From the NCBI RefSeq assembly GCF_014648695.1, contig NZ_BMRP01000012.1, positions 78,830 through 142,829 on the forward strand: 64,000 nucleotides of DNA, written 5' to 3'. The position numbers were made by a program, and so were the translations under genes. Under the pieces are notes generated by a model. The model did not search any database, was not told the DNA's origin, and saw only the letters and a list, made by a program, of their open reading frames with translations. This document shows positions 26,095-34,133 of this stretch, one piece after another (position 1 is the first letter of the stretch; each line of letters opens with the position of its first letter). This DNA comes from Streptomyces albospinus (GTDB lineage: Bacteria; Actinomycetota; Actinomycetes; Streptomycetales; Streptomycetaceae).

Positions 26095-27006
26095 ATGGCT
26101 TCCACACCATCTCGTACCAGTGATACCGACTTGATCGTTATCGGAGGGGGCCCGGCTGGCTGCGCTGCTGCTCACATGGCCGCGAGCGTGGGCATGCGCT
26201 CAGTGCTCATCGAACCGGATGGCCTCTGCCGAAACCTCTACCGCATCACGGCTCTGAACAATGTCCTCGGCGGCTACACCAACGGCCCCGAACTTGCCCA
26301 CTCCATCTCAGCGGACCTGAACAGCACCGACCGCTGCCGCATCGAACTCGGCCACCGTGCCACCGAGCTACGCGCGTTCGACGACCACGTCGCCGTCACC
26401 CTGGAGACGGGTGCCCGTCTGACCGCCCCACACGCAGTCCTGGCCACCGGCGTGGGAGCACTCCAGCCCCGCGATGCTGATTGGATAACCGCACCGCCGA
26501 ACCTCACCCTGCCGCCTCTGTGGCAGGCCGAACCGCACCATGCCGAGGGCCGCACGCTGCTCGTCCTCGGTGGCGATCGCCCGATCGGGACGTTCTTGCG
26601 GGCCTATCCGGACACCAACACCCGCCTGCTCGTGGCGTACCCCGCAAGCGATGAATACAAGGTCGAGGAGATCCGCGACGACCCTCGCGTGACCCTCCTG
26701 CGTATCGATCACCTGCTCCTACGCACGCCAGAAGGGCCTGTGATCACGGCTGAGGCGCTCGGCCGGGACGGAGAGCGGAGCACTGTCGAGGCCGACGTCG
26801 CGTTCCTCAGTATCGGCAGCGCTCCGATCGCCCCTCCAGGCGATCTCGTCCGTGACACCGCAGGCTACTGCCCACCCTCTGACCAGCATCCCCGCATCAT
26901 CATCGCTGGCGACCTGCGCTCGTCCCAATTTCAGCGGATCGCGACTGCCATGGGCTCCGGCAGCGAAGCCGCCTTGCGGGCCTACTACGCCACTCGGAAT
27001 TCGTGA
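26095..27006 (+). CDS. thioredoxin reductase-like flavoprotein without CxxC
   Basis: About 303 aa. The FAD-binding motif IVIGGGPAGCAAAHMAA is at the N-terminus, the second Rossmann motif is LLVLGGDRPIGTFL, and the C-terminal closure IIIAGDLRSSQFQRIATAMG matches the thioredoxin reductase fold (second FAD motif). The CxxC redox pair that normally lies around residue 135 is absent. Cys-containing GLCRNLY near residue 42 is a single cysteine. It may therefore act as a flavin oxidase or dehydrogenase on a small molecule. It follows the cysteine hydrolase by four bases. Confidence 0.82.
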   Translation: MASTPSRTSDTDLIVIGGGPAGCAAAHMAASVGMRSVLIEPDGLCRNLYRITALNNVLGGYTNGPELAHSISADLNSTDRCRIELGHRATELRAFDDHVAVTLETGARLTAPHAVLATGVGALQPRDADWITAPPNLTLPPLWQAEPHHAEGRTLLVLGGDRPIGTFLRAYPDTNTRLLVAYPASDEYKVEEIRDDPRVTLLRIDHLLLRTPEGPVITAEALGRDGERSTVEADVAFLSIGSAPIAPPGDLVRDTAGYCPPSDQHPRIIIAGDLRSSQFQRIATAMGSGSEAALRAYYATRNS

Positions 27007-27312
27007 CGGCTGGAGTCAGGGCGAATTGTGCGTCGAATCCGGTGCCGCACCGCTGTCGGCGCCGGCGAGAAGGGGCGATGCCGACCCGCCGTGGATGCAC
27101 ACACCGGCGCCGCCCCATCTCACCGATCCCGCAGACCATTTACACGATTTTTCGCGCCGTCGTGACGCCTGATCGCCCGGCCTAGACTCAAGGGTCGCTT
27201 GGCCGGCGTCGGCCGAGCGCCACCAGGGGTGCACGCCCTTTCACGCCCTGCCCTGGCCCAGGGCACCGCCGGGTGGGTGCCCGGTTCCGATGAATGAATG
27301 AGGGGTGCTCCC
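27007..27312. other. intergenic region between two plus-strand operons
   Basis: About 300 bases without a convincing gene. TAGACT at 27183-27188 could be a -10 element for the downstream Nudix gene, but the -35 box is unclear. GAGGGG eight bases before GTG 27313 is the ribosome binding site. Confidence 0.35.
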
Positions 27313-27747
27313 GTGCCCGAGAAGGTCACCAAGGACAAGGTGCTGTGCTACGTCGTGCGCGACGGGAAGCTGCTGGTGTTCCGGCACACCGAATACAACT
27401 ACGAGGAGGTCGGGATCCAGGTCCCGGCCGGCAGCATCCATGAGGGCGAGACGCCGGATGCGGCGGCGCTGCGGGAGGCCCGCGAAGAGACTGGTCTGAA
27501 GGACTTCAAGATCGTGCGGAAGCTCGGCGAGGCCGAGTACGACATCAGCCCCTACCGGTTCGAACTCCAGCGCCGTCACGTCTTCCACCTGGAGCTGACC
27601 GAGCCCACTCCAGAGCGGTGGATGAGCCAGGAGGACCACGACGGGGAGCAGGAACCCACGCACTTCGAGTGCTTCTGGATTCCGCTGGAGGCCGCCCACA
27701 TCCTCCAGTCCGGCCAGGGCGCGCTCCTGGGACGCCTGTACGACTGA
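27313..27747 (+). CDS. Nudix hydrolase
   Basis: A 144-aa protein with a complete Nudix box (GSIHEGETPDAAALREAREE, residues about 40-60). N-terminal VLCYVVRDGKLLVFRHTE is a typical first strand. It differs clearly from the Nudix protein at 23679-24149, so it is not a recent duplicate. GTG 27313 has GAGGGG eight bases upstream; ATG 27298 is the alternative. It precedes a truncated radical-SAM gene by 34 bases, and the two probably formed an operon before the latter was broken. Confidence 0.88.
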   Translation: MPEKVTKDKVLCYVVRDGKLLVFRHTEYNYEEVGIQVPAGSIHEGETPDAAALREAREETGLKDFKIVRKLGEAEYDISPYRFELQRRHVFHLELTEPTPERWMSQEDHDGEQEPTHFECFWIPLEAAHILQSGQGALLGRLYD

Positions 27748-27781
27748 TCCCCGTCCGGTCACGGCACCCGGGAGGCAGCCG

Positions 27782-28098
27782 ATGCACCGCACCACCGAAG
27801 AGCACGAGCGTGATCCGATCGCCCAGATGTACCGCGGCTTGGACGCCGAGGATACCGACAGTGCCGTATCAGTGATCTTGAAGTTACGCGATGAGACCTG
27901 CGACGTCGACTGCCTGTACTGCTATGAGAAACGCAAGGAGGCCCCAGGAGGAGCACGGATCGATGCCGGCCAAGCTCGTCGGCTCTCCGAGCTCTTCCAG
28001 GGGCGTCCGCTCACCATGGAGCTTCACGGCGGTGAGCCGCTGGCCGCCGGCCGCGACCACCTCGCCGACGTCCTGCGCGCACTCGCCACCCGTGGCAC
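27782..28098 (+). pseudogene. radical SAM gene, truncated after the cluster motif
   Basis: The first 105 residues are a normal radical SAM N-terminus: LKLRDETCDVDCLYCYEKRK holds the CxxxCxxC iron-sulfur motif, and LTMELHGGEPLAAG holds the GGEP SAM-binding motif. Homology stops near residue 105. The open frame continues to 28354 but the rest is Ser/Arg-rich and overlaps opposite-strand remnants, so it is read-through. An internal scrap in another frame around 28095-28140 (DEGEDMFERLLE) may come from a lost gene. Catalytic activity is very unlikely. Confidence 0.7.
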
Positions 28099-28141
28099 GA
28101 CGAGGGCGAGGACATGTTCGAGCGGCTCCTCGAGGTACCAG

Positions 28142-28368
28142 CTACACGGAGGATGCGACGCTCTCCTCCGTCTGGATCCCGAGGACCCGATGCAACTCCG
28201 CTGTCACCACGCGGTAGGCGTTCCCAAGCCTGAGGACCGCGACCGGGTACTCGCTGCGCTTTGCCAAGGCATATCCCATGCTGCGGCCAATCGTCAGCGC
28301 CTTGTTGGCTGTGTCGACGTCGACGCGGCTGGCAGCGCCAACAGCTCTTCGTAGGTCATCCCTCGTGC
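28142..28368 (-). pseudogene. frameshifted excisionase-like gene of a pSAM2-type element
   Basis: The frame running to the stop at 28142 encodes VDVDTANKALTIGRSMGYAL and YRVVTAELHRVLGI, the helix-turn-helix found in small Xis-like proteins of Streptomyces integrative elements. The expected start MTYEELLALPAA lies just upstream (ATG near 28359) but in another frame; loss of one base near 28325 explains the break. If not a sequencing error, this excisionase is dead and the element may be locked in place. It lies on the opposite strand to the integrase, about 5 kb away. Confidence 0.6.
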
Positions 28369-28559
28369 AGCTTTGCGTGTAGCCGTGATGTATTCCGATC
28401 ACGCAAAAGTTGCTCTGACAACGAACTGCGGACCACGAATGTTGCAGCAACGTATTTCCCTGTTTGAGACCCATCGCTGAGAGCCCATTCCCAGTCTGTT
28501 GCCCCGCAGGCAGCGACCTTGCGCCGATCCCCAGCTCCAGCAGCCAGTCCGGAGCCGGA

Positions 28560-28706
28560 GGCCGCGAACAGCACCTGCCCGCCGGCCTCCAAGAGGTCAA
28601 ACACCACTGGGTGGGCTGGCACCGCATGAGAAGCCTCGGCCGCGCCCCGGCGACACCGCCGGGTTCGCTCCTGGAGCGCCGTGAGGTCCAACCGACCCTC
28701 GTGGAA
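28560..28706 (-). pseudogene. ATP-dependent DNA ligase fragment
   Basis: About 49 codons read RLDLTALQERTRR, then AEASHAVPAHPVVFDLLEAG. The latter resembles the adenylation-domain segment of actinobacterial ATP-dependent DNA ligases (normally preceded by the catalytic lysine region and followed by the RRAALE helix). Both flanks are missing: the ABC ATPase stop lies directly upstream and unrelated sequence follows. It looks like a scrap left by rearrangement. The open frame itself extends to 28356 without further similarity. Confidence 0.45.
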
Positions 28707-28716
28707 TCGACGGCGT

Positions 28717-30561
28717 TCACGGGAGGAAACCAGGGCGGCCCTCGGCGGCGGTGAAATGGTAGGTGGTGGCCTCGGAGAGGACACCGAGGGGCGGATCGCC
28801 GTTCTCGATGATCACAGCCTGGCCGGGGAAGGCGAGCATGTCCTCGTAAAAGCGGTCCACGACGGTGGATGTGATGCGCACGTCGGGTAGATCGGGGTCC
28901 TCTGGGGTGCTCTTCACCGGCTGCCGGTAGGTGACTACGGGGGAGTCCAGGACCACAAAGCCAAGATGGGGGAGGTCTCGTTCGATGCAGAAGCGAGCCA
29001 GAGAGGTGGTGAAGGCCGAATGCAGTACGGATCGCACTCCCTTGCCACGACCCTCACGCGGGCGACCCCCTGCCCGGATTTCCGCGTTGAACTGGTCGTA
29101 CCCGGAGTTGTCGACTGCCGGCACTTCCCAGCTACTCAGGGTGCGTTGGAGCACTGAGTCGAAGTCGTTAACGACCCTGGCGGCGATGTACTCCGCAGGC
29201 CGGGTAGCCGGCACCGCTCCCTCCCCGTCGAGGCGAGAGCGCTTATCCTCAAGTTCCGCGATCCGCGAATGCAGTTCCAGCCCCCGCTCGATTGCAGATC
29301 GTGCGTCCAACAGTTCTTGAAGGCCTTCCCTGAGCGGTGCGATCTGGCCCTCGGCTTCGCCAATGCGTTCATCCAGCGCCTCCAGGTCGCCCTTGACGGC
29401 CCGCCAGGTCCGGGAGGTCTCTTCTTGTTCGCGGGCAAGGTCGGCGATAGTCGGCAGGAGGTCGGTGAGCAGGGCAGTCGTCTTCGCGGCCTCCGCCTGC
29501 ACTGCGATGTGGAGCTGAGTGGACTCCTGCTGACTGTGGCCGGGGTGCTGATGCTCGGGATCCGCTCCACAGAAGACACAGGTTCCGACGCGGAAGTAGC
29601 CGAGGATGCTGCCGGCCTCGTTGACCATGACCAAACGCTCCAGATCGGAGCGGTACTGGTCCTCCAGCAGCCTAAAACGTCCCAGCAGATCGCTGACCTC
29701 GGCCAGCCGCTCGTCCAGCCCGGCAAGTTGGCGTGCGTGCGTCATGCGCTCGCGTACCGCTTCGCGGTGAGCCTCGTCGGCCGAGCGCAGTGCAGTGCTC
29801 TGCGCATCGATCGCGGTTTTGACCCGTGCCAGCCGGTCCCTAAGGTCGCGCTCAGATTCGTCCGACTCAAGCTTCGCGTACAAGTCGATCACGAGCTGGT
29901 CTAAAAGGTTGATCTGCCCCCTGTTCACACGCCGCTGTCCCGCGTTGGGCCCGGTGTCGACGGAAGGGTCTCCTTCCCCGGTCAGGAGGAATCGCATGAC
30001 CGACGTCTCTGCGGTGCGGGTGCTGGCGGCACCGGTGCGTATGACCGGGGAGGACATGGCGATCATGCGGTCCTCCGTAACCACAGACAGGTGTGCCAGA
30101 TCGGTCAGCGCCAAGGAGCGGGTACCGCCGGCTTCGTTCTTGCGGATGCGGACCTCGCCTAGACCCATAGCGCGCATCAGGTGGACTGAGAGACTGTTCT
30201 TGCTGCGGGCGTTATGCACGGAGGTCACGGTGGTGTCCGGCGGGCGGTGAACCAGGTCGCGGAGGTCCTCGTAGTGCAGGTGCGTGGAGTTGGTGCCGGG
30301 GCGCCGGACGAGGGTCAGCGGGCTGCCGTCGGGCAGCAGCAGCCCGAGCAGGAGCTGGGTGTACCCCTCGGCCTCCGGAATCATGGTCAGCTTGGCGCCG
30401 CCGAGCATGTACTCGACAGACCTGACGATGAAGGTCTTCCCGGTGTCGGAGGCGCCGTAGATGGTAGTCAGCTCGGGGCCGAAGACGATTTGCGCTAATG
30501 GCTTGCCAGAGCCGGCGTAAGTGAGGTGGACCAACTGGAGACTACCCACGATGGCCCTCAC
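28717..30561 (-). CDS. ABC-3C system SMC-like ATPase
   Basis: A 614-aa SMC/Rad50-type ATPase. The Walker A motif IYGASDTGKTFIVRSVEY is at residues about 33-50. A long coiled-coil arm with heptads follows from about 240, interrupted by a zinc-hook-like CVFCGADPEHQHPG near 325, and the coiled coil then runs back to about 430. The C-terminal head has LGFVVLDSPVVTY as Walker B near 535. In ABC three-component conflict systems this subunit is thought to sense invading DNA or other triggers and gate the effector. Its start overlaps the middle component by 20 bases. Confidence 0.85.
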   Translation of the reverse strand: MRAIVGSLQLVHLTYAGSGKPLAQIVFGPELTTIYGASDTGKTFIVRSVEYMLGGAKLTMIPEAEGYTQLLLGLLLPDGSPLTLVRRPGTNSTHLHYEDLRDLVHRPPDTTVTSVHNARSKNSLSVHLMRAMGLGEVRIRKNEAGGTRSLALTDLAHLSVVTEDRMIAMSSPVIRTGAASTRTAETSVMRFLLTGEGDPSVDTGPNAGQRRVNRGQINLLDQLVIDLYAKLESDESERDLRDRLARVKTAIDAQSTALRSADEAHREAVRERMTHARQLAGLDERLAEVSDLLGRFRLLEDQYRSDLERLVMVNEAGSILGYFRVGTCVFCGADPEHQHPGHSQQESTQLHIAVQAEAAKTTALLTDLLPTIADLAREQEETSRTWRAVKGDLEALDERIGEAEGQIAPLREGLQELLDARSAIERGLELHSRIAELEDKRSRLDGEGAVPATRPAEYIAARVVNDFDSVLQRTLSSWEVPAVDNSGYDQFNAEIRAGGRPREGRGKGVRSVLHSAFTTSLARFCIERDLPHLGFVVLDSPVVTYRQPVKSTPEDPDLPDVRITSTVVDRFYEDMLAFPGQAVIIENGDPPLGVLSEATTYHFTAAEGRPGFLP

Positions 30562-30994
30562 AGGAAGAAGGATGAGCCGCTAACAGGGACCGGGTAGTGC
30601 CGCGTACGTCGGTGTCCGGTGCCCATTGGTGGACGGCCCACTCGGCGCGCTCGCGGAGCCGCAGGACGTACGGGGCCTCAAGAATGTCTACGAAGGCCGG
30701 GCCGCGCTCCGTGGCCCGATAGACCAGGCCGGTCCCGTCAGCTTCGAGTTCGGCCAGGCCGGCGCGGATGAGCACCAGAAGTGCCTGTTCGAGGACTGTG
30801 CGCTTCAGACCGAGCTCTCCCGAGCGAGCCGGCAGGTCCGGGTGCAGGCTGGGCGGTCCGTCGAACTCTTCGCTATGCAACACGGCATGGTCTAAGAGCG
30901 CGAGCTGGGCCAGGTCCAGTGCATCGGGATGGCTCTCCGAGAGCAGCACCAGTGCCCGCACACCGATCTCCAGCGGGCTGTTCAGCGGTTTCAT
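30542..30994 (-). CDS. ABC-3C system middle component
   Basis: A 150-aa helical, winged-helix-like protein. LNSPLEIGVRALVLLSESHP at the start, LDHAVLHSEEFDGPPSLHP and RSGELGLKRTVLEQALLVL match the middle component of ABC-3C conflict systems (the MC2-like type), which links the ATPase to the effector. It overlaps the effector gene by ATGA at its start and the ATPase at its end, so the three are one operon. Family assignment is from pattern recognition, not a search. Confidence 0.8.
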   Translation of the reverse strand: MKPLNSPLEIGVRALVLLSESHPDALDLAQLALLDHAVLHSEEFDGPPSLHPDLPARSGELGLKRTVLEQALLVLIRAGLAELEADGTGLVYRATERGPAFVDILEAPYVLRLRERAEWAVHQWAPDTDVRGTTRSLLAAHPSSCEGHRG

Positions 30995-32127
30995 GTCCCT
31001 TCTCCCTCACACCACGTGAGCTCGTCCTCGTTAGCCAGGTGATGACATACCCCGGTGCGGTCCAGAGTCCTCACGTGCTGAGCGAAAATTGTCTGCGTCA
31101 GCCCGGCGCTGATCGCCTGCGAGGTGACGGCCTGTAGGCGTTTCCACCCCGTGGGGTGGTCATCCCTCGCTACATCGACCACGGCGTCGTATACGTCCTT
31201 GACGATGGCTTCGAAATGACCCGCAGGGTAGGCCTCCTCCCCGAAGCGGCGCAGAGACTCGGCGCTGAAGAACGCTTGACGCTGGTGGCGCAAGTGCGGA
31301 CCAGCCGTGCGATGCTGCGCAACCTGGGTAACAGTGCTGGCATCACCGGGCCAGCGCTCGGCGTAGACCTCAAGGAGCTGCTGCACGTAGCGGGCCTCGC
31401 GCGGCTCCGGCTTCTCGGGCGGTTCCATGACCGGCGGGCGAGGAGGGGACTCCGGCGGGAATCGCTTCACCCAGAAGTCGGTAGTCTTGTGCTGTGCAAG
31501 CATCTGCTTCATGTTGACGGTCTGAAAGATCTCGAACGACGTATCCGCCGCCAGCTCCTCGACCTCGCGTCTCAACGACGGATCTAGATCTGTGATGACC
31601 TTGTCCGTGGTCCCGCGCAGCGACTCCACGAACTCCTTGCGGGTACGGTCCGGGCGTTGCAGAGCCTGCTGCAGGCTGGGTCCGATGGACGGCGCGACGA
31701 AGGTGTACTGCTCCGGCACGATGAACTGGCCGGTGACCACGCCCGCGAACATCTTCCGAATCTCACCCGCGGCGATGCTCCACGCCAACGTTCCCTTGTA
31801 GCGCTTGCACTGGTAGTTGTGCCACGGGCCCTCCAAGCCCTGGCGGGTGAGGAATGCAGCCACGTCGATGCCGTGGTCACCAGCGCCTCCCTGGCGTTCC
31901 ACCCGTACATACAGGCTGTCCAGCGCGGGCACCCACTCCTCGACGAACTTCTCGAACTCGTCAGGATCGTAGGTGAAGACTAGTTTCTCAGGCGACGGCA
32001 TAGCCGGAAACTGCATCGCCGTTGGGTAGTTGAGAATTAGCGGCGGGTCACCCGCCCGGCTCCCTGCCCCCTGCGGCGTCTGCCTCGGATCCAACGTCTC
32101 CCCCTGAATGCCGTCGTCACCTTCCAC
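30991..32127 (-). CDS. ABC-3C effector with REase-fold domain
   Basis: About 378 aa. The N-terminal domain has a PD-(D/E)xK-like core: GAGDHGIDVAAFLTRQG holds the acidic residue and WHNYQCKRYKGTL the QxK motif, preceded by helix FEKFVEEWVPALDSLY. The C-terminal part (YVQQLLEVYAERWPGD to the end) is a helical domain of the kind that ties effectors to ABC-3C systems. The predicted role is cleaving nucleic acid once released by the ATPase. GTG 32127 gives the full frame; ATG 32016 is an alternative start that still keeps the nuclease core. It is first in the three-gene operon. Confidence 0.8.
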   Translation of the reverse strand: MEGDDGIQGETLDPRQTPQGAGSRAGDPPLILNYPTAMQFPAMPSPEKLVFTYDPDEFEKFVEEWVPALDSLYVRVERQGGAGDHGIDVAAFLTRQGLEGPWHNYQCKRYKGTLAWSIAAGEIRKMFAGVVTGQFIVPEQYTFVAPSIGPSLQQALQRPDRTRKEFVESLRGTTDKVITDLDPSLRREVEELAADTSFEIFQTVNMKQMLAQHKTTDFWVKRFPPESPPRPPVMEPPEKPEPREARYVQQLLEVYAERWPGDASTVTQVAQHRTAGPHLRHQRQAFFSAESLRRFGEEAYPAGHFEAIVKDVYDAVVDVARDDHPTGWKRLQAVTSQAISAGLTQTIFAQHVRTLDRTGVCHHLANEDELTWCEGEGT

Positions 32128-32183
32128 GATGGACCCACTAGAGGTACCACTGGCAGATCGTTCACGAAAAGGCCATCACCAAA

Positions 32184-32385
32184 TCAATAGGAGTCGGTGG
32201 ACTCTTGCAGGCGCTCGGCCAGCGCGATCAGCTCTTCGGTTCCGTCCAGGCGGGCGCCGAGCAGGACCGGGACAGGAGTGCGCCTGGCCGAGCCGCACCT
32301 TGGGGTGGACCCCGCCGGCCCAGACGTCGACGTAGCCACGGTCGGAAAGGTGGGGGTCATGGAAGGCGGCATTCCACTGCTCAGT
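32184..32385 (-). pseudogene. IS256/Mutator transposase remnant
   Basis: Two adjacent frames on the minus strand read FHDPHLSDRGYVDVWAGGVH with PKVRLGQAHSC, then VPVLLGARLDGTEELIALAE. Joined by a single shift near 32285 they match the catalytic Asp region of Mutator-type transposases (YVWADGVH, then GTKELIALAEG in intact copies). Start and end of the gene are missing. Confidence 0.65.
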
Positions 32386-32390
32386 CGGCC

Positions 32391-32597
32391 GGGTAACTCC
32401 GACTCCGCTCTCTACACCATCGTCCTGCCCGCCTCCGCTGGGACACCCGCGCCCGTGACTACGTGGAGCGGCGCACCAGCGAGGGAAAGAGACGTCGCGA
32501 AGCCATCCGCTGCCGCAAACGCTACGTCGCACGAGAGATCTACCAGACGATCGTCCCGCCCAGAAGCCCAGTGCCACCCCCACCAACTGACGCTTGA
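32391..32597 (+). pseudogene. IS110-family transposase C-terminal remnant
   Basis: Reads GNSDSALYTIVL in one frame and RLRWDTRARDYVERRTSEGK in the next, then CRKRYVAREIYQTI to a TGA at 32595-32597. This is the C-terminal end of IS110-family transposases (usually RMRxDxRTRAYVxRR, KRYIAREVY). A one-base shift near 32430 breaks it and the N-terminal two thirds are gone. Confidence 0.6.
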
Positions 32598-32730
32598 CAT
32601 CCGTAGGGGGATCAAATGTGGCTACCGCTTCAACCCACCCTGGCCGTTGCAGCCGTCGTCAACTGGCTCCGCGACACCTTCCAAGAGCCATCAGAGACGG
32701 CCGTTGTGACCGCATAGGTTCGCTGGGTTG

Positions 32731-32774
32731 GCGGTTGGAGCGGTTGGATAAGTAGCGACGGCCGCTCCAACCGC
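32731..32774. repeat. 13-bp perfect inverted repeat
   Basis: GCGGTTGGAGCGG (32731-32743) and CCGCTCCAACCGC (32762-32774) are exact inverted copies around an 18-base loop. It may be a terminator-like hairpin or the terminal repeat of one of the decayed insertion sequences next to it. Confidence 0.5.
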
Positions 32775-32796
32775 TGGAGGTGGGGCGGCCGAGCCT

Positions 32797-32868
32797 GTGC
32801 GTGTGCGCAGACTGACCGATCAGGAAGGGCGGGAACTGCAGAAGATCGCGCACCGGGGCAACTCAATC
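32797..32868 (+). pseudogene. IS630-type transposase N-terminal remnant
   Basis: GTG 32797 opens a frame VRVRRLTDQEGRELQKIAHR followed by GNS, identical in pattern to the first residues of Streptomyces IS630-type transposases. The similarity then stops, and the frame runs on without homology to the integrase leader. It is a truncated 5' end. Confidence 0.5.
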
Positions 32869-32972
32869 ATCCCTCCTGAGTTGCCGCGTAGCCAAATCAT
32901 CAATGAGAGTCTGCATTTGGCACGGCCGGAATTCCGAGCTACAACAACACACCCTGACGGGAGGACCCGTCG

Positions 32973-34133
32973 GTGACGCTCGGACGGATTGGCGCGGATT
33001 TGGCGACGGTAGTGGACAAAGGTGTTGGTGCGCCCGGCAAGCGATGGCTCGTACGGTACCGGGAGCCCGGGGGGCGTAGCGCTCGGCAGCGTGAGAAGTC
33101 ATTCGACCGCAAGAAGGACGCGGTGGATTTCGCTACCAAGATGGAGAACGACAAGCGGGAGAACAGCTACGTCGATCCTTCTGCTGGCAAGGTGTCGGTG
33201 CGACGCTATGCGGCTGACTGGCTCGCTCTGAAGCCCATGGCGGCGGGCACGGAGGAGTCCTACGAGCGCATCATGCGCCTTCACGTCCTCCCGCAGCTGG
33301 GGAAGAAAACCATCTCCCAGGTCACTGCGGCTGACGTGGAGGAGCTGTACGCCCTCTGGCGCCGGCAGGGCGCGATGCCCAACACCATAGATTCGCGCCG
33401 CATTGCTCTGTCGGGCATGTTCTCTCACGCGGTTCGCCACAAGAGGATCCGCGAGAATCCGGTCAAGCAGGCCGAGAAGCCTGCCAACCCCAGCATGCAA
33501 GTGGATGAGAGGACGCTTCCCCGCTTCGATGAGATTGCAGCCTTGGCCAAAGAGATCGGTCCACGTCTGGAGCCTGCTGTGTGGCTCATGGCGTGCTGTG
33601 GATTGCGTATCGGAGAGTCGCTGGGAGTCTTTCCAGAGGACATCTCCGAAGGCATGTTGCGTTGCCGACGACAGGTTGTGCGGATCAAAAACTCCTCAGG
33701 TAAGTACGTTGCCCTCTACGCCCCCTTGAAGCATCGGAAAGAAGGCGAATGGCGCGATATACCGGCGCCCGCCACCCTGGAACCGCTCGCCGAAAAGCTG
33801 CCCATTCGGAATCAGGCCGGAGGCATGATCTACCCCGACCTGTTCCGTAAATCCTGGGACCGCGCCCTCAAACGCCTCGGCCTTCGCGACTACAACCCGC
33901 ACGACCTCCGTCGCAAGTGGGCCACCGTGACCCTGAGCAACGGCGTGCCCATCCACGAGGTGTCGCGCTGGATGGGGCACAGCTCCATCAAGATCACGGT
34001 GGACCAGTACGGCCACCTCACCCTCGACGGCAGTGACCGCTGCCGTCAGGTCATCGAGGCCACCTTCGGGGTGCACATGCTCAGCGGATTCCCAGCTCCG
34101 CGAGTACCCGGTGCTGAGTTGGTGCTGGCTTAG
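32973..34133 (+). CDS. int: tyrosine recombinase (phage/ICE integrase)
   Basis: A 386-aa integrase of the kind found in Streptomyces actinophages and integrative elements. An N-terminal arm-binding domain (KRWLVRYREPGGRSARQREK) and SAM-like core-binding domain (RYAADWLALKPMAAGTEESY) precede the catalytic domain. There the active residues are Arg in CCGLRIGESLG, His/Arg in YNPHDLRRKWAT, and His and Tyr in WMGHSSIKITVDQYGH. GTG 32973 has GGGAGGA eight bases upstream, embedded in a short hairpin. The last 53 bases overlap the 3' end of a peptidase gene on the other strand, suggesting the attachment region is here. Confidence 0.92.
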   Translation: MTLGRIGADLATVVDKGVGAPGKRWLVRYREPGGRSARQREKSFDRKKDAVDFATKMENDKRENSYVDPSAGKVSVRRYAADWLALKPMAAGTEESYERIMRLHVLPQLGKKTISQVTAADVEELYALWRRQGAMPNTIDSRRIALSGMFSHAVRHKRIRENPVKQAEKPANPSMQVDERTLPRFDEIAALAKEIGPRLEPAVWLMACCGLRIGESLGVFPEDISEGMLRCRRQVVRIKNSSGKYVALYAPLKHRKEGEWRDIPAPATLEPLAEKLPIRNQAGGMIYPDLFRKSWDRALKRLGLRDYNPHDLRRKWATVTLSNGVPIHEVSRWMGHSSIKITVDQYGHLTLDGSDRCRQVIEATFGVHMLSGFPAPRVPGAELVLA

